Source: Clostridiales bacterium (GTDB lineage: Bacteria > Bacillota > Clostridia > Caldicoprobacterales > DTU083). Taken from it: a stretch of DNA of 5,598 bases. Under the pieces are notes generated by a model that had not been told where the DNA came from, did not search any database, and saw only the letters and a list, made by a program, of their open reading frames with translations. A program made the translations under genes and the position numbers. Location of the stretch: assembly GCA_012512335.1 (NCBI GenBank), contig JAAZEK010000326.1, forward strand, positions 1 to 5,598. Direction: 5' to 3'. Of the stretch, positions 1-5,598 are shown piece by piece (position 1 is the first letter of the stretch; each line of letters begins with the position of its first letter).

Positions 1-1283
1 CTATACCTATGCTGTACTTATCGTATAAGCTTGGTGGACGCAACTATGACATGGGAGAATCTAATAAAAAATATCACCGAGCAAGCAATAACATGGGGGG
101 AGTGCTACTTTATCGTGAAAATGCTTTTGAACGATTTCTCTTTAATTACTCACCCCAGATCAACAAAAAATGGGAACGTAATTGGGACTACATTAGAAGA
201 CAACTGGTCAAAATCAATGCACGTCGAATTTTAATTATGAAGCTAGGTGGTATTCTAAGTACTCTTATGGCGATTGTTCTGATAATGATCATGGCTTATC
301 TAGTTACACAAGCTGTGCTAGATGTAGTTATTTTTATCCCTCTAGTACCAGCTCTATTTGCGCTGAGTAATACTCTTTCATGGGAACTGTCAAGCTGTCT
401 GTATGCCACTGCAAAAATCCAACGTTTTTTTGTAGACCTTACGAAGTTCTCATTATTGTCGGAATACAATAGGACAAAATCTGATAACGATATAGACCCA
501 GGTGAATTTAAGACACTGGAGTTTCGCAGTGTTCGTTTTCGTTATCCTGGAACAGAGCAATACGTGTTGGATGGCGTTGATTTGCTAATGGAGCAGGGGC
601 GACATTATGCTTTTGTTGGCGTGAATGGGGCAGGGAAAACTACGATTACCAAGCTTATAATGGGCTTATATGATGATTATGAAGGGGAAATCCTACTAAA
701 TAACATAGAATTGCGTACTATTCCACCAGAAAGACGCAGAAAAATTTTTGCAACAGTTTTTCAGGATTTTGTTAAATATGAGATTTCACTTGAAGATAAC
801 ATACGACTTGGAAAGCCTGACGCTACAAATGAGGATATTGAGGAAGCCCTTCGTCTAATAGGACTTTCTAAGCTTATTGAAAAATTGCCTGATGGAACTC
901 AAACTATTCTTGGTAAGCTAAAGGAAGGTGGCGTTGAATTGTCAGGTGGAGAATGGCAACGAATTGCAATGGCTAGGGCAGTGGTAAGCCATGCTGAGGT
1001 AAAAATCCTGGATGAACCAACAGCAGCTCTGGACCCCATAAGCGAAAGCCATGTCTACGAACAGTTTAGTGAGATTATGAGAGGCGCTACTACAATATTT
1101 ATCAGCCACCGTTTGGGCTCGACACAGCTTGCGGACACTATTTATGTTTTAGAAAATGGAAAAATTACCGAAACAGGCACCCATGACGAGCTTATGCGCA
1201 ACCGTGCAAGCTATTACGATATGTATGATAGTCAAAGAAGCTGGTATACAGCTAATAGAAGTGGGGGTAGGTTATTGGCATGA
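1..1283 (+). CDS. ABC exporter half-transporter, permease-ATPase fusion (pair 1, A-type subunit), 5' partial
   Basis: This is an ATP-driven membrane exporter subunit whose start lies before the window: the frame is open back to base 3. Residues are numbered here from the first in-window Met at base 9 (424 residues to the stop). Aligned to gene 3, that Met matches about residue 193, so roughly 190 N-terminal residues (four membrane segments) are missing and this Met is not the real start. What remains is the cytoplasmic helix region (ERFLF, then INKKW at 51-55), two membrane segments (about 76-100 and 101-122) and a full ATPase domain: A-loop Tyr179, Walker A GVNGAGKTT (204-212), Q-loop Gln252, signature LSGGE (311-315), Walker B with Asp335 and catalytic Glu336, D-loop AALD, switch His367. 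Lys332 sits inside the normally hydrophobic Walker B strand. The stop overlaps the next start by four bases (ATGA), which suggests translational coupling and a heterodimer with gene 2. The cargo cannot be read from the sequence. Confidence 0.95.
   Translation, partial: IPMLYLSYKLGGRNYDMGESNKKYHRASNNMGGVLLYRENAFERFLFNYSPQINKKWERNWDYIRRQLVKINARRILIMKLGGILSTLMAIVLIMIMAYLVTQAVLDVVIFIPLVPALFALSNTLSWELSSCLYATAKIQRFFVDLTKFSLLSEYNRTKSDNDIDPGEFKTLEFRSVRFRYPGTEQYVLDGVDLLMEQGRHYAFVGVNGAGKTTITKLIMGLYDDYEGEILLNNIELRTIPPERRRKIFATVFQDFVKYEISLEDNIRLGKPDATNEDIEEALRLIGLSKLIEKLPDGTQTILGKLKEGGVELSGGEWQRIAMARAVVSHAEVKILDEPTAALDPISESHVYEQFSEIMRGATTIFISHRLGSTQLADTIYVLENGKITETGTHDELMRNRASYYDMYDSQRSWYTANRSGGRLLA
1263..1271 (+). 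promoter_or_regulatory. Probable ribosome binding site of the second ABC gene
   Basis: A G-rich run, GGGGGTAGG, lies inside the last codons of gene 1 and ends 8 bases before the ATG at 1280. It is only a moderate match to the Shine-Dalgarno consensus. Because the ATG overlaps the upstream stop, initiation probably relies partly on ribosomes finishing gene 1. Confidence 0.45.
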
Positions 1284-3124
1284 AAGACATTAAATATATA
1301 CTAAAGGTCTTCCAACTCGTTATAGGCGTCCTTAAAAAGCATATTCTAGCTTTGTTTATACTGATATTATTAGCAGAGGGCACTCTAACCGGTCTGTTTG
1401 CTAGGATACTACAGAATTTTCTCGATACAATCGTAGAACAAGCAGGCAATCCCAACGGTTTTTCAACTATAATTTCCTCTGGTCTTATACTTGGTGGGAC
1501 TGTTTTACTTACCCATGGGCTCAACGGCTTAAATGAAATAGTATCTATTGTTGTTCATAATAGTACAGCAGGCCCACTAACATCCAGAATGAATTTAAAA
1601 ACAGGTCGTCTAGACCCAATATGCTTCAACGATCCAGAGTCTATGGTGGCGATAGAAAAAACTGGCTATGCAACCATGAATGTTAATGCTACATTTCATA
1701 CTGTTATGAATATAATCTTTCTTTATCTAACGAATTTTATAATTATGGCCAGATATCTATATCTGCTGGATCCTATTCTCTGTATTATGCCAATTGTAGT
1801 TTTTATACCGATTTTGCTTACTCAATTTTCTCGTACAGTCGCATTTTCCAATCTGGAGGATGTTGCTGCACCAATCCGACGTCAGACAAACTATTATCAG
1901 GATTGTGTCGGGCGTCGAGAGTTTTTTAAGGAAACACGTGTATTAGGTGCATTTGACTACTTTAAAAACCTCTACACTGCAGCCTTGGACATTCTAAACA
2001 AAGAAACCTGGAGGGCAGAGAAAAAAGGGGCTATGCTGGATTTAATCAGTAAGTTTACTTCACTTATCGGATTTGGCTTAGTGCTATTTCTATTGGTACG
2101 GTCTACATCAGCTGGAATTATTTCTATAGGGGCCTTTGCTGCAGTTTTTGCATCCATAAACACTATGTTTTCAATGATGGAAAATATGGTCATGAGGGAA
2201 ATTGCCTGGGTATCCCGTCAATTTGCTTATGTGCGAAACTACTTTATCTTTATGGATTTACCAGAGCGCGAGGGTGATGACACACCATTGGCTTTGGAGC
2301 AAGGAATCGAAGTGAATAATGTTTCTTTTAAATATCCAGAGAAGGAAAGCAATGCTTTGAGTAATATAAATCTCAAGATTCCAGCTGGAGAAACTCTCGC
2401 AGTGGTAGGGGAAAATGGCTCTGGTAAATCGACCCTTGTGAAGCTGCTTCTCGGTATATACTTACCTCAAGTGGGGAATGTCACTTATGATGGAGTAGAT
2501 ATCTCAACAGCTTCCTGTGCTGGTTTAACTCACAAAACCTCTGCTGTGTTTCAAGACTATATACGCTATAAGTTCACAATAAAAGACAATGCTGCAATCA
2601 GTGATCTGGAAAGTGCAGAGAGTGATAGTGGTTTTGGGGACGAAATTAATAGCTTGCTTAAGTATACGACGGACGATCCAACATCTAAACAGATAAATGA
2701 ATTGCTCCTACAGATGGACATTGATTGTACAGATGACAAGTATCCTAATGGGATTAATACATTGCTGGACCGTGAGTTTGGAGGAATTGACCTTTCAGGC
2801 GGTCAGTGGCAGAAAGTAGCAATAGCACGAGGACTATACAGGCAATATCATCTTATTGCATTGGATGAGCCTACAGCGGCAATTGACCCCATCGAGGAAA
2901 GCCGTCTGTATCGTAGGTTTATGGAGTTCTCAAAAGGGGTGACATCTATAATCGTAACCCACCGTTTGGGCTCAGTTCGCATTGCAGACCGAATTATAGT
3001 GTTGGACAATGGCGAAATAGTCCAGTGTGGCACTCATGATGAACTGGTAAGTGTACAGGGGAAGTATTCTGAAATGTGGCAGGCACAAGCGAAGTATTAT
3101 AAGGATGAGGTTGCAAGCTTTTAG
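1280..3124 (+). CDS. ABC exporter half-transporter, permease-ATPase fusion (pair 1, B-type subunit)
   Basis: This complete 614-residue protein is of normal length for a half-transporter with one membrane domain fused to one ATPase domain. Hydrophobic segments fall near residues 18-40, 62-92, 138-158, 161-182, 251-273 and 277-305, giving the expected six. There is no peptidase or other domain before the first segment. The ATPase domain shows A-loop Tyr352, Walker A GENGSGKST (377-385), Q-loop Gln425, signature LSGGQ (505-509), Walker B Asp529 with catalytic Glu530, D-loop AAID and switch His561, so it looks competent for ATP hydrolysis. Q-loop to signature is 80 residues against about 60 in gene 1; the extra length is an acidic, Ser/Asp-rich stretch around 440-478. 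The start is fixed by the ATGA overlap with gene 1. It probably pairs with gene 1 as a heterodimer. The stop codon lies in a TTTTAG context that opens in the +1 frame. Function as an exporter is secure; the substrate is unknown. Confidence 0.95.
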   Translation: MKDIKYILKVFQLVIGVLKKHILALFILILLAEGTLTGLFARILQNFLDTIVEQAGNPNGFSTIISSGLILGGTVLLTHGLNGLNEIVSIVVHNSTAGPLTSRMNLKTGRLDPICFNDPESMVAIEKTGYATMNVNATFHTVMNIIFLYLTNFIIMARYLYLLDPILCIMPIVVFIPILLTQFSRTVAFSNLEDVAAPIRRQTNYYQDCVGRREFFKETRVLGAFDYFKNLYTAALDILNKETWRAEKKGAMLDLISKFTSLIGFGLVLFLLVRSTSAGIISIGAFAAVFASINTMFSMMENMVMREIAWVSRQFAYVRNYFIFMDLPEREGDDTPLALEQGIEVNNVSFKYPEKESNALSNINLKIPAGETLAVVGENGSGKSTLVKLLLGIYLPQVGNVTYDGVDISTASCAGLTHKTSAVFQDYIRYKFTIKDNAAISDLESAESDSGFGDEINSLLKYTTDDPTSKQINELLLQMDIDCTDDKYPNGINTLLDREFGGIDLSGGQWQKVAIARGLYRQYHLIALDEPTAAIDPIEESRLYRRFMEFSKGVTSIIVTHRLGSVRIADRIIVLDNGEIVQCGTHDELVSVQGKYSEMWQAQAKYYKDEVASF

Positions 3125-3203
3125 ACAACTTGCTGAACAGAAAAACATAGCCGACTCTTTTACAGATGAAGTTATAAACCTTTGGACGGAAGTCGGTAAT
3201 TAA
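3105..3203 (+). CDS. Possible 32-residue small ORF or +1-frame extension of the second ABC gene
   Basis: An ATG at 3105, in the +1 frame relative to gene 2 and overlapping its last 20 bases, starts 32 codons ending at TAA 3201-3203. The peptide begins MRLQAFRQLAEQ and ends NLWTEVGN; it is polar, looks helical, and has no signal peptide or membrane segment. As an independent gene it has a poor ribosome site, because the AAGG touches the ATG with no spacer. The alternative is that ribosomes or a mutation shift +1 at TTT TAG (3119-3124), which would add 27 residues to the gene 2 product. An open run of this length arises by chance roughly one time in four or five, so the coding evidence is weak. 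I recognise no family. Confidence 0.25.
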   Translation: MRLQAFRQLAEQKNIADSFTDEVINLWTEVGN

Positions 3204-3229
3204 AATCTTATATTTCTGGAGAGTATACA
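3125..3229 (+). other. Intergenic spacer between the two ABC gene pairs
   Basis: This 105-base AT-rich gap is the only break in an otherwise overlapping gene series, so it marks the boundary between the two modules. It holds the tail of the small +1-frame ORF and the ribosome site of gene 3. A 6-base inverted repeat (CCGACT 3151-3156, AGTCGG 3191-3196) has a 34-base loop and no T-tract, so it is not a convincing terminator. TATAAA (3173-3178), TAAAAT (3201-3206) and TATATT (3209-3214) resemble -10 boxes, but none has a TTGACA-like box at a usable distance. Read-through transcription from the first pair is the simplest reading. Confidence 0.6.
3218..3223 (+). promoter_or_regulatory. Ribosome binding site of the third ABC gene
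   Basis: GGAGAG lies 6 bases before the ATG at 3230, a good match and spacing for a Shine-Dalgarno site. It supports that ATG over the in-frame Met codon at residue 13. It is the strongest ribosome site in the window, as expected for a gene that is not coupled to an overlapping upstream stop. Confidence 0.8.
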
Positions 3230-5065
3230 ATGAAACCATTTAAATTGGAAGTCCGACAGTACAAAATGATTGATTACTTGCGCATGTCGTTACAGATTGC
3301 ACCTGTTTCAATTTTGATTATCATCTTTACGGGAATCAGCCTGGCGCTTGTGCCGACGGCGACAGCCTTGACTACTTCGTATTTTGTTGATACAGCTACT
3401 CAGGTTTTCTCTGGTATACTTCAAAAAAATGCAATGGTTGCGCCGTTACTAGCATGTCTTGGTGTGTTTGCATTCTTTTGGGTATTTGGCTGGATCACCG
3501 ATTATGCTTGGACCAGCTTTCGACTTCGTGTTACCAAAGCTTATATGCCTGCGCTTTTGGAAAAGAAGGCTCGTCTAAGCTACTCTCATATTGAAAATGC
3601 ACAAACCCTGGATCTGATACGTCAAGTTGCAGGTGGAGAAACTGGTGCTGGACAGAATCAGTACGAACCAGTGAATCGAATAACTATGGGCTATGGTACA
3701 ATTCACACCTTGGGCATAGCAATCGTGCGCATCATTGGATTACTATGCGTTTTCTTTTCATATGTATGGTGGTCGGGTCTTGTTGTGATCGTATTATCAA
3801 TTCCGTTGTTTGTAATTTCACTAAATAATGGTAAATCTAATTATGCAGCAAGAAAAAACACCCAATCTGAAATGCGTCAAGCAGAATATTTTAATGAAGT
3901 GTTGACAGAACGCAAATATACTGAAGAGCGCGAATTATTCAAGTATCATGACGAAATGCAGAAGAAATGGAAACAGAATCTGGAAAAAGCATTATCTACA
4001 GAAGCAGTTGCTCAGTTGAAGAACTTTTTGCGTTCAAACATATCAATGTTAAGTACTTCAGTAATCTGGTTCATTATAGCATTAGCGTTACTTCCCTCGG
4101 TTGCCGAGGGAGTAATCACCCTTGGAGTATATATTGCGCTGATAGGCTCGGTTGTTGATATTGTTCAACAAATGACAGGAAGATTGGTTCATGGTGCAGA
4201 GGTTTTAGCAGAGCATCGTGAGTATCTAAAAAGTCTTACTGAATTCATGATGCTCTCTGAGACCGAAGACGCAATCTGCCTACCAGCCGATGAAGGTATT
4301 GAAATCCGTGAAATAGTTTTCGAAAACGTTTATTTTAAATATCCTGGAAGTGAGCAGTACATACTGGAAGGACTTAGCTTTACTATCAATGCAGGTAGAC
4401 GCTACGCATTTGTTGGAGCCAACGGAGCGGGGAAGACTACAATAATTAAATTACTTACAGGTCTGTATACTGATTACGAAGGACGCATCTTAATCAATGA
4501 TCGTGAGTTGCGTGAGCATTCTCAGGCAGAGTTGAAAGCGCTGTTTGCTATTGTCCATCAAGATTTTGCTCGATACTCAATAAGTGTATATGACAATATT
4601 GCTTTAGGTAATATTAATGCCCTGCAAAATGATAGATCAGATGAGCTAGTAGCAAACGCAGTGAAAGTTACACAGCTTGAACAGGAACTTAATGCTCTGC
4701 CTAAGGGGCTAAAAACAAAGTTAGGCCGTATCTACAGTGAAAGTCATGACCTGTCGGGCGGGCAATGGCAACGTGTTGCCATAGGACGGGCTATCGTCCG
4801 CGATGCTTCGTTGGTGATTCTAGATGAACCGACTGCAGCACTTGATCCAATTGCCGAGTCTAACCTTTATACTGAATTTAACCATATTAGTCGTTCAAAG
4901 ACTTCTATATTTATTAGCCATCGATTAGGATCTATTAAGCTTTCAGATCATATTTTTGTGCTACAGCAGGGGAGAATTGTTGAATCTGGTACTCATGATG
5001 AGCTTATGAAGTCAGGGGAGCTGTATGCTTCCATGTACGATTCACAGAAAGAGTGGTATATATGA
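3230..5065 (+). CDS. ABC exporter half-transporter, permease-ATPase fusion (pair 2, A-type subunit)
   Basis: This complete 611-residue exporter subunit has six likely membrane segments (about 22-50, 68-92, 156-180, 181-198, 268-288 and 290-313) and a C-terminal ATPase domain. Visible motifs are A-loop Tyr371, Walker A GANGAGKTT (396-404), Q-loop Gln444, signature LSGGQ (508-512), Walker B Asp532 with catalytic Glu533, D-loop AALD and switch His564. It has no leader peptidase domain. It is the clear paralogue of gene 1: about 55 of 98 residues match by hand alignment from the A-loop region to just past the Q-loop, and both tails carry a MYDSQ-x-x-WY motif. Just before the signature it reads ESHD where gene 1 has GGVE, so the usual glycines are missing. 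The start is supported by GGAGAG six bases upstream. Its stop overlaps the next start by four bases (ATGA), implying a coupled heterodimer with gene 4. The substrate is not evident. Confidence 0.96.
   Translation: MKPFKLEVRQYKMIDYLRMSLQIAPVSILIIIFTGISLALVPTATALTTSYFVDTATQVFSGILQKNAMVAPLLACLGVFAFFWVFGWITDYAWTSFRLRVTKAYMPALLEKKARLSYSHIENAQTLDLIRQVAGGETGAGQNQYEPVNRITMGYGTIHTLGIAIVRIIGLLCVFFSYVWWSGLVVIVLSIPLFVISLNNGKSNYAARKNTQSEMRQAEYFNEVLTERKYTEERELFKYHDEMQKKWKQNLEKALSTEAVAQLKNFLRSNISMLSTSVIWFIIALALLPSVAEGVITLGVYIALIGSVVDIVQQMTGRLVHGAEVLAEHREYLKSLTEFMMLSETEDAICLPADEGIEIREIVFENVYFKYPGSEQYILEGLSFTINAGRRYAFVGANGAGKTTIIKLLTGLYTDYEGRILINDRELREHSQAELKALFAIVHQDFARYSISVYDNIALGNINALQNDRSDELVANAVKVTQLEQELNALPKGLKTKLGRIYSESHDLSGGQWQRVAIGRAIVRDASLVILDEPTAALDPIAESNLYTEFNHISRSKTSIFISHRLGSIKLSDHIFVLQQGRIVESGTHDELMKSGELYASMYDSQKEWYI
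4093..4111 (+). repeat. Perfect 8-bp GC-rich inverted repeat with 3-base loop inside the third ABC gene
   Basis: TCCCTCGG and CCGAGGGA flank a TTG loop within codons of gene 3, in the short link between its fifth and sixth membrane segments (about residues 288-294). It would form a compact hairpin in the mRNA. No T-tract follows, so it is not a terminator. It may slow ribosomes between two membrane helices, or may simply be chance. Confidence 0.5.
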
Positions 5066-5598
5066 AAAATAGATTATTAAATACTATTCAACTCAGCATG
5101 AGACTGTTTTTTCGTGCAGCCCCATGGTATACAATGGGACTACTGGTAATCAGTATTGTTGCTGCGATTTTATCCACCTTACTTACCAAATCCAACAACT
5201 ATCTATTTGATAAGGTTGGACTTATTGTTGGAGGTGGGCGATGGGATGCTGTGCTCACACCGCTTCTGCTTACTGGATGTGTTTTTGTTCTACGTCAATT
5301 GTTTAGGCTATTCCAGCAGTATTTGCGCCGTGTCACAGATAGGACAGTTCAGAACCGTTTAAAAATTCATGTGCAGGATTCAGTTCGTAAGCTTGAGGCA
5401 ATCGATTTTGAAAATCCAGATGTACTCAATAGAATCGACAAAGCCGACAAGGGACGTGCGTCCTGTACTGAATTTTGTATGGCATTGTTTGATATGCTTG
5501 CCAGCCAGCTGCCTTACTTTGTCTCTATGGGCATTTATCTGTATTCTTTGCGTCCGGCGCTTGCATTCTCTATCCTTATTCTTGCCTTGCCCACACTA
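5062..5598 (+). CDS. ABC exporter half-transporter, N-terminal part (pair 2, B-type subunit), 3' partial
   Basis: From the ATG at 5062 the frame stays open for 179 codons to the window end, so this is the start of a longer gene, probably about 600 residues. The visible part is a permease domain: membrane segments near residues 20-43, 62-84 and 142-165, with a fourth beginning about 166. A cytoplasmic loop at 115-131 (DFENPD, then IDKADKG) matches the equivalent gene 2 loop (FNDPE, then IEKTG), and YLYSLRP aligns with YLYLLDP of gene 2. This makes it the B-type partner, and the ATPase domain is expected beyond the window. The start overlaps the gene 3 stop (ATGA); the upstream purine run GAAAGAGTGG is only a fair ribosome site, so coupling is likely. 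Motifs of the ATPase cannot be checked here. Confidence 0.9.
   Translation, partial: MKNRLLNTIQLSMRLFFRAAPWYTMGLLVISIVAAILSTLLTKSNNYLFDKVGLIVGGGRWDAVLTPLLLTGCVFVLRQLFRLFQQYLRRVTDRTVQNRLKIHVQDSVRKLEAIDFENPDVLNRIDKADKGRASCTEFCMALFDMLASQLPYFVSMGIYLYSLRPALAFSILILALPTL

Noticed and set aside
9..11. ATG at base 9 as the true start of gene 1
   Set aside because: The frame stays open upstream to base 3, there is no ribosome site in view, and a start here would remove four membrane segments present in the paralogue.
31..234. Alternative-frame open run overlapping the start of gene 1
   Set aside because: The gene 1 frame in the same bases aligns with gene 3 (ERFLF / ERELF and KKW), so this run is a shadow.
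3151..3196. Inverted repeat CCGACT / AGTCGG as a terminator after gene 2
   Set aside because: The stem is only six pairs, the loop is 34 bases, and there is no T-tract on the + strand after it.
3173..3214. A promoter for the second pair (TATAAA, TAAAAT or TATATT as -10)
   Set aside because: No TTGACA-like box lies 16-18 bases upstream of any of them; the TTGGAC at 3182 is a poor match at the wrong distance, and the last candidate would start transcription inside the ribosome site.
2994..3239. Minus-strand open frame across the end of gene 2 and the gap
   Set aside because: It lies mostly antisense to the conserved ATPase C-terminus of gene 2, shows no recognisable motif and has no supporting promoter context.
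5156..5362. Alternative-frame open run inside the start of gene 4
   Set aside because: The gene 4 frame over the same bases gives a conserved permease pattern, is open to the window end and is coupled to gene 3 by ATGA.
1..5598. CRISPR array, tRNA, rRNA, insertion sequence or attachment site
   Set aside because: Nearly all bases lie in protein-coding genes, and I saw no regularly spaced direct repeats, RNA-gene patterns or transposase motifs.

Overview
The window is one end-to-end stretch of an ABC-exporter operon, all on the + strand. The moderately AT-rich composition (about 40% GC by eye), Shewchenko-free purine-rich ribosome sites of the GGAG type, tight gene packing and protein style suggest a low-GC Gram-positive bacterium (Bacillota, perhaps a clostridial or paenibacillus-type lineage). 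This is an inference from style; nothing in the window identifies a genus.

Layout: (1) 1-1283 is the C-terminal two thirds of an ABC exporter half-transporter (last membrane segments plus the ATPase domain), cut by the window start. (2) 1280-3124 is a complete 614-residue half-transporter, joined to the first by a 4-base ATGA stop/start overlap. (3) 3125-3229 is the only gap, 105 bases, with a good ribosome site at its end and a 32-codon open frame that overlaps the end of gene 2. (4) 3230-5065 is a complete 611-residue half-transporter. (5) 5062-5598 is the first 179 residues of a fourth half-transporter, again joined by an ATGA overlap and cut by the window end.

Genes 1 and 3 resemble each other closely, especially in their ATPase domains and C-terminal tails. 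Gene 4 shares a distinct permease pattern with gene 2. The order is therefore A-B-A'-B': two tandem, translationally coupled pairs, each probably forming a heterodimeric exporter. All three visible ATPase domains keep the Walker A, Q-loop, signature, catalytic Glu and switch His. None begins with a recognisable peptidase domain, and no substrate, precursor peptide, modification enzyme or regulator is visible, so the cargo is unknown.

The most unusual local signal is at the end of gene 2. A TTT-TAG stop context opens in the +1 frame into a further run of codons ending at 3203. This could be a frameshifted C-terminal extension, a small overlapping gene, a recent single-base mutation, or chance.
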